Source: CAZDDW01 sp964480695 (GTDB taxonomy: Bacteria > Patescibacteriota > Patescibacteriia > UBA9934 > CAZDDW01). Taken from it: a stretch of DNA of 9,240 nucleotides. This document shows, piece by piece, positions 1 through 6,453 of this stretch; position 1 is the stretch's first letter; every line of letters starts with the position of its first letter. The stretch lies in contig CAYZPO010000040.1 of assembly GCA_964480695.1 (NCBI GenBank), forward strand, positions 1 through 9,240. The letters are read 5' to 3'. Made by a program: the position numbers and the translations under genes. Below the pieces are notes generated by a model. The model was not told the DNA's origin, made no database searches, and saw only the letters and a list, made by a program, of their open reading frames with translations.

Positions 1-1207
1 TGATCCAATACTCGTCTTCGGTATATTGCTTATTAAAGATGCAGAACTTCTTACGATTCAAACCAACACAACCAAAACAATTCTCGCAGTTAAAACACTG
101 CAGACAATACTCCAGATTAATCGAGTCCTGACAACTGTCAGAAAACATAACCTCTGAACAGCTAGTTGCATTTACCGAACGATAACAGTTGTTAGAGTTA
201 ATCGTTGAAGCACAGAAGGCATTGTCATAACATTCCTGAAAAGCGTATAAAACATGGTAACAATCTCGAGCACCCTTGGATCCAGCATAGCAATGAGTCA
301 TGTTAGTAGTGTTATTCAAATATTCACCTGTAGAATTTTCATTTTTATCATTAAAATTCTCTGGCCAGACTGTTTCGGTCGACAAGGCTTTTTGGAACTT
401 ATCAAACTGCTCCTGCATTTTAGAGCGACATGTCAAGTCAACTTCAGCCCGACGCTTTTTCCACTCCTCTTGCGACAACTGCTCATTCCACCAAAGATAT
501 TTTTTATTGCGTTTGTTCCAAGCTCCAAAACAGTTTTCGCAGTTGCGACAATCAAAAACAAAATCACAACGTACACAATCGCGACTAGAACGAACAAACT
601 TGCAATCATGCAAACGATGTACATCAATACAGTTATAAACGTTGGTGATGGCCGAACTAGCCATAAACTCAGCTGAGGTCTCAACACCAGCCGTACCCTC
701 ACCAAACAAAGAATTCTTTGAACTTGAGAACATCACAAAATAACTATTCACGTCGCCGTGAGAAAACATAGCGATGCTGTTTTCTGGTTTTTTATAATGA
801 CGATTGGCTAGCTGAGGTACAGCAAGTTGGAGTTCACGCATCTGGTCAAAGAACGGACGTTCAAAGTCGATCTCACGCCCACGGTCAGTAAAATCAGAAT
901 CAAACCATTCATTGTCTGGCATAACCCGAATTCCCGTAGCCGGATGAATATAAGTTAAGATTCGCTTCCCTGTTTCAATATGTTTATTCCACCACCAACT
1001 AAAGGTCAGCCAAAAACAGGTCATAACGTAGAAGCGATAGTCGATACTGTATTTCGAAGGCGGGACGTTGAACTTGCGATAGTAGTCGATCTCCTCCTGT
1101 GGCAGATCCCATTTCTCACCACTTAACTCACAAACCCGCTCCCTTGGTTTGGTAGCATCAAGAATCTCCTTCACCTTCTGACCATATTGTGGCGTCTTAC
1201 TAGCCAT
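1..1207 (-). CDS. Cys-rich repeat protein, array copy 4 (3'-truncated by window edge)
   Basis: I translated this frame by hand from the ATG at 1207 to the left edge and found 402 open codons. It begins MASKTPQYGQKVKEILDA and follows the family plan: YRKFNVPPSKYS, SWWWNKHIETG, LTYIHPATGIRV, then ladder block 1 (FVFDCRNCENCFG) with WWNEQLSQEEWKKR, then WPENFN, then a Cys-bearing middle region and ladder block 2 (CFNCENCFGCVG) with IFNKQYTEDEYW at the window end. The expected C-terminal region and zinc ribbon, roughly 175 residues, lie outside. It is closest to copy 3 in the aromatic segment and in GDVNSYFV. It starts inside the 8-bp overlap with copy 3. It has no signal peptide. Function unknown. 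Confidence 0.85.
   Translation of the reverse strand, partial: MASKTPQYGQKVKEILDATKPRERVCELSGEKWDLPQEEIDYYRKFNVPPSKYSIDYRFYVMTCFWLTFSWWWNKHIETGKRILTYIHPATGIRVMPDNEWFDSDFTDRGREIDFERPFFDQMRELQLAVPQLANRHYKKPENSIAMFSHGDVNSYFVMFSSSKNSLFGEGTAGVETSAEFMASSAITNVYNCIDVHRLHDCKFVRSSRDCVRCDFVFDCRNCENCFGAWNKRNKKYLWWNEQLSQEEWKKRRAEVDLTCRSKMQEQFDKFQKALSTETVWPENFNDKNENSTGEYLNNTTNMTHCYAGSKGARDCYHVLYAFQECYDNAFCASTINSNNCYRSVNATSCSEVMFSDSCQDSINLEYCLQCFNCENCFGCVGLNRKKFCIFNKQYTEDEYWI
1200..1207 (-). promoter_or_regulatory. 8-bp stop/start overlap (copy 3 to copy 4)
   Basis: Here the element is ATGGCTAG: the stop is TAG instead of TAA and the penultimate sense codon is CAT (His) instead of TAT (Tyr). The ATG and the 8-bp geometry are unchanged, so the overlap has been kept despite substitutions around it. 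Confidence 0.75.
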
Positions 1208-2939
1208 GTTGTTCGATATATTTTAGATAACATTCCTGACAATAGATCTTACGCTCTGTAAAAGTTGGGTTCTTGCTGGCTTTGATTGCTCTCTGACATT
1301 GACCACAAGTTACATCTTGTAGAACTAACTGATTCGAAGCACGCATCAAATTACGCACTCGTGCAGTAAAGTGTTGCCGTGGTGGAGCAATCCGATGTTT
1401 GCGATAAAATTCCATTTCTGGTTTTAGATAAGCAAATGGACGATTCATATCCGGATCCAGGATAGGAACCCCGACCCATTCGTCGCCAACATCATCCAAC
1501 TTATCTGGAATATTTTCTCGATCTAGCAAATCAGCACTGTCTAACCGCATCTCTCCATATGCCCCATCTTCCCATGAATCAAATTTTGGCATTCCTGACA
1601 TTTCCCATTCTTCATCAGTTAAATCAGCTCCAAGATAAACAGCAATGCCACTTTCTGGAAAATATCCAGTAGAAAACTTGGTTGGTAATGGACGACCATA
1701 TTCACCACGCTCAAGCATACTGCACTTGAGATCATCGACTTTCTGCCAGTACTCATCTTCAGAATACTGTTTATTAAAGATACAAAACTTTTTATGTCGC
1801 AAGGCACAACAACCAAAGCAGTGCTCGCAGTCATAACAATTGAAGCAATACTCTAGATCATCACACCGAATCAAAGACGAAGAAAACTTGCTATTACTAG
1901 TATCTCCAACCATACCAGCCTGATAATTTCGCTCACCCGGAATCGCAATAGAAAAAGCATTTCCTTTAGCGTTGTATAAACCAATACAACAATAGTTATC
2001 AGTGGCATCAACGCTCATAATCGAATTCCTGCAATCTGTACTATCAATCAAATACTCACCAGTACAATTCTGACATTTGATATTAAAGTTCTCAGGCCAT
2101 ACTGTATCTTCTTTAATCATTTCATAAAATCGTTTCTTGTATCCTTCCAATGCTTCATAGCTGCTCAAATCCATTTCTTCAGCTCGCTTCTTCCACTCTT
2201 CCTCACTTAACTGTTCTCCCCAAAATAAATATTTTTTATTTCTCTTGTTAGAAACACCGATGCAATATTCACAGTTTCGACAATCAAATAGAAAGGAGGA
2301 GTTAACACAGTCATACGACTCGTAAACATATTTGCAATTGTGAAGTCGCTGCGAATGATTAATGTGATAACAGTCATTAAGACTAATTGATCCATTAGCA
2401 TCAACTGTATTTTCTTGATTCAAAACATCCTCTCCGTAATAACAGTTTTTACTGGAACAGCCAGCCACGAAGTAACTATTAACATCGCCCTGTGACACAG
2501 TGGCAATACTTTGTTCTACCGCTTTGACGTTTCGAGTTGCGTTGGCTGGAACTTTTAACTGAAGTTCTCGAAACATCTCAAAAAATGGTTTCTCAATATT
2601 ATATTCAAGAGTAGTATCAGAAAAATCACGATCAAACCATTCTTTATCTGGCAAAACCCGAATCCCAGTAGCTGGATGAATATAGGTCAGTACGGGTTCG
2701 TCAGTGTCGATGTTTTTATTCCACCACCACTGGAACGTTGTCATATAACTTGAAAGATGCCATAACCGAAGTCTTGGTGAATATGGAGATGGTGGAACAT
2801 CGAATTTCTTGTACCAAGAGATCTCCTCTTCATCCATGATCCACTTTTCTTGAGACATTTCACATGTCCGTTCACCGGGTTGAAGGGCGTCGAGAATATC
2901 TTTTATCTTCGCGTCGTATTTGGGAGTTTTATTAGCCAT
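1200..2939 (-). CDS. Cys-rich repeat protein with C-terminal zinc ribbon, array copy 3
   Basis: This 579-aa paralog has 27 Cys, the most of the complete copies along with copy 1. It starts MANKTPKYDAK; an aromatic WWWNK (71-75) precedes LTYIHPATGIRV (84-95). Ladder block 1 has Cys202, 211, 220, 223 and 226, followed by FWGEQLSEEEWKKR. WPENFN is at 281-286. Ladder block 2 has Cys359, 365, 368, 371, 374, 377 and 378, followed by IFNKQYSEDEYW. The zinc ribbon is Cys545, 548, 567 and 570 (1230-1307), and the chain ends IEQHG. Over the first 103 residues I count about 66 identities to copy 2 and about 61 to copy 4. It is hydrophilic overall, with no export signal seen. Both ends lie in 8-bp overlaps with its neighbours. 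Function unknown; structural repeat and zinc roles are inferred from Cys spacing. Confidence 0.86.
   Translation of the reverse strand: MANKTPKYDAKIKDILDALQPGERTCEMSQEKWIMDEEEISWYKKFDVPPSPYSPRLRLWHLSSYMTTFQWWWNKNIDTDEPVLTYIHPATGIRVLPDKEWFDRDFSDTTLEYNIEKPFFEMFRELQLKVPANATRNVKAVEQSIATVSQGDVNSYFVAGCSSKNCYYGEDVLNQENTVDANGSISLNDCYHINHSQRLHNCKYVYESYDCVNSSFLFDCRNCEYCIGVSNKRNKKYLFWGEQLSEEEWKKRAEEMDLSSYEALEGYKKRFYEMIKEDTVWPENFNIKCQNCTGEYLIDSTDCRNSIMSVDATDNYCCIGLYNAKGNAFSIAIPGERNYQAGMVGDTSNSKFSSSLIRCDDLEYCFNCYDCEHCFGCCALRHKKFCIFNKQYSEDEYWQKVDDLKCSMLERGEYGRPLPTKFSTGYFPESGIAVYLGADLTDEEWEMSGMPKFDSWEDGAYGEMRLDSADLLDRENIPDKLDDVGDEWVGVPILDPDMNRPFAYLKPEMEFYRKHRIAPPRQHFTARVRNLMRASNQLVLQDVTCGQCQRAIKASKNPTFTERKIYCQECYLKYIEQHG
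2932..2939 (-). promoter_or_regulatory. 8-bp stop/start overlap (copy 2 to copy 3)
   Basis: This is the same ATGGCTAA element as at the previous junction, again without an evident Shine-Dalgarno. About 30 nt before and 45 nt after the ATG are also similar between the junctions, so the junction as a whole appears inherited from a shared duplication event. Confidence 0.75.
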
Positions 2940-4665
2940 ATTGTTCTAAGTATTCTAAATAACAAGGGCGACAATAAATAATGCGATCCGTATATTTTCT
3001 ATTCTTAGCAACCCGAATGTCTTTCGCACATTTCTTACACGTCGCCTCTTCGTAAACTGCATAGTTCATTTCGTTGTACAGATCATGGATTCTGGCTGTT
3101 GGGTGACGACGTGATGGGGCCACACCAAGATCGTTCAGTAACTTGATCTCTGGAGCGATGTAGGCAAATCGACGACCAAATTCTTGATCAAGATATGGCA
3201 CTCCGACCATAGACTCATCGGCCTTGTCTGGAATCGTGTCCACAGACTTGATTGAATCTGGATCAACTTCTGGACCTTCTGCTCCTTTGTCAGTTGGATT
3301 AAACATGTTTGCTCCAAGCTGTCGGGCCTCTTCTTCGGTCATGCCAAGAACAAAAGCTGCTCCACTGCCGGCCCAGTGCTGAGTAGAAAATTTCAATGGC
3401 GGCATATCGCCGTATTCACCATCCTCAAGCATTTTGCACTTAATCTTATCCAGTGTCTCCCAATATTCCTCCTCAGTGTATTGTTTATTGAAAATACAAT
3501 ATTTTTTCTTTCGAAGACCAATGCACCCAAAACAGTACTCACAGTCATAACAACTATTACAATATTCGACATTAATACAATCGGTCACAATGGATAGACC
3601 GAATAATACGTTCTGACTAGTACCTGTTCCAATACAGTAGTAACAGTCTGAGGCTCCGAAAAGTGCTGAGCAGTAAGCAGAGTCATTTGAAGGCGCACTA
3701 TAAGCAAACGGAACAGTATCAAGGTCTTTACACCCTTCGATGACATAATAGCCATCTCGGATGTTAGTTGATGACAAAATGTAATCCCCTGTTACATTTT
3801 CAGACTTAACATTGAAATTCTCAGGCCAAATCGTCTTTTTCATCAACTCCTGAAACTTTGTTTCATACTCTTTACGAACAGCATAAGAAGAAAGGTCAAC
3901 TTCTGATCGACGTTTTTCCCACTCTTCTTGAGTCAGCTGCTCATTAAACCAAAAGTATTTCTTGTTACGTTTATTGGTTGCTCCAAAACAAAACTCACAG
4001 TTGCGACAATCGAACAAGAACGCAGACTCCATACAATCAAAACTTTCACGGACAAAACGACAGTTATAGATCCGGTCAGAGTGAACCACGTTATAAGATC
4101 GTCTGACCTTTTTCGCCAGAACCAGTTCAGCTGACTCCTCAACATCATAGGCATTCATGGCGTTAATCGTCTTCTTGCTTTTACAAGCCAACACAAAATG
4201 ACTATCCTGATCACCAAGAGAAATGAAAGCAATTGAGTTCTCAGAAGGAATATGATTATATTTCGCGGCCAAAGGCACACCACGACTCAATTCATACATC
4301 TGCTCATGAAAACTTCGGCCAAAGTCAGGAGCACGACCGTATTCAGTATTCTCCATATCAAACCACTCCTTGTCTGGAACTACTTTAATTCCTGAAGCTG
4401 GATGCACAACGGTAACCAACGGCTCACCAGTTTTTGCATGTTTGTTGTACCAGACGTCAAAGATCACAAAATATCCCATGTTCAACTTCATTCTGGCCAT
4501 AGGCGAGAACTTTGACGGTGGAACATTAAATTTTTTATAAACTTCGATCTCACGCTCATCCATGATCCATTTTTCACCGGTCGCAGCACACGTCCGCTCA
4601 CCGGGCTGGAGTGCATCCAAAATCTCTTTAACCTTGGCGTCGTATTTGGGTGTTTTATTAGCCAT
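2932..4665 (-). CDS. Cys-rich repeat protein with C-terminal zinc ribbon, array copy 2
   Basis: This 577-aa paralog has the same plan as copy 1. The N-terminal box MANKTPKYDAK leads to a conserved segment with VYKKFNVPPSKFSP (42-55), then HPASGIKVVPDKEWFD (88-103). Ladder block 1 has Cys202, 211, 220, 223 and 226, followed by WFNEQLTQEEWEKR. The conserved WPENFN is at 280-285. Ladder block 2 has Cys363, 369, 372, 375, 378 and 381, followed by IFNKQYTEEEYW. The zinc ribbon is Cys543, 546, 565 and 568 (2962-3039). Its first 26 residues match copy 3 at 24 positions, whereas the stretch 162-200 is largely unrelated and poor in Cys. There is no signal peptide or membrane segment. Start and stop both lie in 8-bp overlaps with the neighbouring copies. 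Function unknown. Confidence 0.86.
   Translation of the reverse strand: MANKTPKYDAKVKEILDALQPGERTCAATGEKWIMDEREIEVYKKFNVPPSKFSPMARMKLNMGYFVIFDVWYNKHAKTGEPLVTVVHPASGIKVVPDKEWFDMENTEYGRAPDFGRSFHEQMYELSRGVPLAAKYNHIPSENSIAFISLGDQDSHFVLACKSKKTINAMNAYDVEESAELVLAKKVRRSYNVVHSDRIYNCRFVRESFDCMESAFLFDCRNCEFCFGATNKRNKKYFWFNEQLTQEEWEKRRSEVDLSSYAVRKEYETKFQELMKKTIWPENFNVKSENVTGDYILSSTNIRDGYYVIEGCKDLDTVPFAYSAPSNDSAYCSALFGASDCYYCIGTGTSQNVLFGLSIVTDCINVEYCNSCYDCEYCFGCIGLRKKKYCIFNKQYTEEEYWETLDKIKCKMLEDGEYGDMPPLKFSTQHWAGSGAAFVLGMTEEEARQLGANMFNPTDKGAEGPEVDPDSIKSVDTIPDKADESMVGVPYLDQEFGRRFAYIAPEIKLLNDLGVAPSRRHPTARIHDLYNEMNYAVYEEATCKKCAKDIRVAKNRKYTDRIIYCRPCYLEYLEQYG
4658..4665 (-). promoter_or_regulatory. 8-bp stop/start overlap (copy 1 to copy 2)
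   Basis: On the minus strand ATGGCTAA holds the ATG of copy 2 and the TAA of copy 1, in frames offset by one base. There is no clear Shine-Dalgarno upstream, so copy 2 is probably translated by ribosomes that have just terminated on copy 1. This would keep the copies in fixed proportion. Coupling is inferred from the layout. Confidence 0.75.
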
Positions 4666-6385
4666 ATTGCTCTAAGTGTTTAAGATAACAATCCATGCAT
4701 TTAATGCTTCTTTCAGGGAACATGCGATTTTTGTTGACTGTAATTTCAGTCTCACAATCTGAACAAACAGCTTTAACTCGCTCTGGACAGTTAACCTGAT
4801 TAGACAATTTTTTCATCCGGCCTCGGAAATGTTCTAACGGAAACGGGTAGCCTCGTTTTTGCCGATGTTCAAGCTCGGCTTTATTAATCGTGTATTGTCG
4901 ATCCTCGTCCTGGTCATAAAACTGAACTCCAACCCATTCCTCTCCCACATCCTGAATACAATCAGGTGCATCTTGAGCATCTTTTATATCCTCTTTTACA
5001 TAAGGCGCGTAACGCATAGTATGCTTTGGATCAAACGGCTTAATACCACGCTTGTCCAGTTCCTGACGACTAAGCGGGGCAACAATCGATCCAAAAGAAT
5101 ATTCTGGATGCTGAGGATTAAGAGCGTTAGGAAACCACTCACCATACTCACCACGATCTAGCATGGCACATTTGAGTTCGTCGAGTCGTTGCCAATACTC
5201 TTCCTCAGAGTATTCTTTGTTAAAAATATGAAACTTCTTGTGTTGTAAACCAACACATCCAAAGCAATCCTCACAATCATTGCAACGGATACAGTATTCC
5301 ACATTTAAACAACGCGCTGGCACATAACTGAACTTTGTATTCTGACAAGCCAAAGCAACACAAATGTGATAAACATCTTGGGAGTCATTACCGATGACCA
5401 CGGTCTCGCACTTCTCATTATTAAAACTAAACCAGACATCAGTGACGTCCGTATTGGCTGTAGCAAAGTATCCGCTTGACCGAACACAATCAATTAAATA
5501 GTCGCCCTCACAATCTGAAGAGTTAACATTAAAGTTCTCTGGCCAAAAAGCTTGTTCTTTGATAATGCGATGAAACTCTTCTTTGTATTTTTGGAAAGTT
5601 GAGTTACAAGATAAATTAACTTCGGCCATTCGTTTCTCGTATTCATCTTTAGTTAACTGCTCATTCATGAAAACGTAAGACTTTCGACGCAGGTTGGTCG
5701 AACAAAAACAGTTCTCGCAGTTGCGACAATCAAACAAGAAAGCTGAATTAAAACAATCAATACTATCAAAAACTTGCTGGCAATTATTAATCCGAACTGA
5801 CATGCTGCAGGAAAAAGAATCTTCACACTGTTCTAGAAAAACAGCATCAGTACAACGCTCAACTACCTTAGAGCGCAAAACATACCAAGAATCAGTAGCG
5901 TTATAAGTTCCACAAACAATAAAAGTGTTAACGCAGTTACTAAAACCGTTACCAATACAGTTTTCAGAATTGTAAGCCAAGGACGAACCGATCGGTACCT
6001 GACTAACAACTTGGGCCAACTGATCAAAAAACGGCTGACTGACATCATAATCAGTGGCCGCTTCTATGCCATAGTTCTTGGACCAATATTCTTTATCAGG
6101 AACGACCGGAACAAGAGTGTCTGGACCTGTACAGGAAAGCATTGGTTTCTCAGTTTCAAAATGCGGCTTATACCACAAATCCGGACCAGAACCCCAAGAA
6201 GCAATAATTCGCATGCGAGTAAACGGAGCGTACTTGCTTGGCGGCACATTCCACTTCCGACAGCGGTCAATGTAGTTCTGATCCATATGCCACGTCTCCC
6301 CAGTAAGAGGATCGACTTTATCCACAGGTGCTAAATCAGACAAAATTGCACTAATTTTAGCGTCGTATTTAGGAGTTTTGGACAT
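4658..6385 (-). CDS. Cys-rich repeat protein with C-terminal zinc ribbon, array copy 1
   Basis: This 575-aa protein is the first and most divergent of four tandem paralogs. It begins MSKTPKYDAK, without the Ala of the other copies, and has no signal peptide or membrane segment. Ladder block 1 has Cys202, 211, 220, 223, 226 and 228 around LFDCRNCE, followed by FMNEQLTKDEYEKR. Ladder block 2 has Cys359, 365, 368, 371, 374 and 377, followed by IFNKEYSEEEYW. A zinc ribbon (Cys541, 544, 563, 566; 4688-4765) is followed only by a short tail ending LEQYG. I recognise the family as one common in Patescibacteria; homologues often carry the label 'caib/baif family protein', for which nothing here gives support. 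Regularly spaced Cys suggest a solenoid-like or metal-binding fold; function unknown. The gene starts 57 nt after the ATPase stop, behind a hairpin, with no visible Shine-Dalgarno, and its last 8 bases overlap the next gene. Confidence 0.85.
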   Translation of the reverse strand: MSKTPKYDAKISAILSDLAPVDKVDPLTGETWHMDQNYIDRCRKWNVPPSKYAPFTRMRIIASWGSGPDLWYKPHFETEKPMLSCTGPDTLVPVVPDKEYWSKNYGIEAATDYDVSQPFFDQLAQVVSQVPIGSSLAYNSENCIGNGFSNCVNTFIVCGTYNATDSWYVLRSKVVERCTDAVFLEQCEDSFSCSMSVRINNCQQVFDSIDCFNSAFLFDCRNCENCFCSTNLRRKSYVFMNEQLTKDEYEKRMAEVNLSCNSTFQKYKEEFHRIIKEQAFWPENFNVNSSDCEGDYLIDCVRSSGYFATANTDVTDVWFSFNNEKCETVVIGNDSQDVYHICVALACQNTKFSYVPARCLNVEYCIRCNDCEDCFGCVGLQHKKFHIFNKEYSEEEYWQRLDELKCAMLDRGEYGEWFPNALNPQHPEYSFGSIVAPLSRQELDKRGIKPFDPKHTMRYAPYVKEDIKDAQDAPDCIQDVGEEWVGVQFYDQDEDRQYTINKAELEHRQKRGYPFPLEHFRGRMKKLSNQVNCPERVKAVCSDCETEITVNKNRMFPERSIKCMDCYLKHLEQYG

Positions 6386-6399
6386 ATAATCGTGAAATC

Positions 6400-6429
6400 A
6401 AAATAAGCGAGAAGTTACTCGCCTATTTT
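6400..6429 (-). terminator. Hairpin terminator after the ATPase pair
   Basis: On the minus strand a 12-nt arm (AAAATAGGCGAG) is followed by a 6-nt loop and a matching arm (CTCGCTTATTTT), giving 12 pairs with a single G-U wobble. The outer stem is A-rich on the 5' side and U-rich on the 3' side, as in Rho-independent terminators. It sits 13 nt past the ATPase stop and 14 nt before the ATG of the first Cys-rich gene. It is the only such hairpin I found in the window and probably separates two transcription units. The near-symmetry means it could also act on the other strand or as a protein-binding palindrome. Confidence 0.65.
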
Positions 6430-6453
6430 AGCATATTTGAGCCTAAACAATAA
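6425..6453 (-). promoter_or_regulatory. Candidate extended -10 promoter for the Cys-rich gene array
   Basis: On the minus strand, TGC-TAAAAT (6425-6433) fits an extended -10 with one mismatch to TATAAT. The hexamer 17 nt upstream (TTATTG, 6448-6453) is a poor -35. A start site about 7 nt downstream would fall inside the first hairpin arm, so the new transcript would lack the full hairpin and escape termination. This is attractive because the array otherwise lies behind a terminator, but AT-rich DNA yields such matches by chance. Confidence 0.25.

Larger units (their letters stand above)
1..6385 (-). repeat. Tandem array of four paralogous Cys-rich genes
   Basis: The repeat unit is one gene of about 1.73 kb, with starts at 6385, 4665, 2939 and 1207, so spacings are 1720, 1726 and 1732 bp. 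Proteins align along the full visible length with shared anchors (KTPxY, VPPS, PDxE, FDCRNCE, WPENFN, FNKxYxExEYW). The copies have diverged well beyond recent duplication. Short nucleotide identities persist: a 20-bp stretch, tcgcagttgcgacaatcaaa, is present at 537-556 and 5715-5734, and its last 17 bp recur with one mismatch in the other two copies. The array may continue left of the window. Confidence 0.9.

Noticed and set aside
254..676. A 140-aa plus-strand frame opposite copy 4
   Set aside because: It is antisense to a gene with clear family conservation and has no recognisable motif.
433..705. A 90-aa minus-strand frame with long hydrophobic runs that looks like a membrane protein
   Set aside because: It lies wholly inside Cys-rich copy 4 in another frame; the true frame carries the conserved family motifs and is open throughout.
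537..5734. The 17-20 bp sequence recurring in all four copies as a mobile or CRISPR-like repeat
   Set aside because: It is spaced at gene-length intervals and encodes the conserved FDCRNCE motif, so paralogy explains it.
1200..6385. The name 'caib/baif family' (CoA transferase) often attached to homologues of the Cys-rich proteins
   Set aside because: I see nothing resembling a CoA-transferase in these Cys-ladder proteins; the label looks like a propagated mis-annotation.
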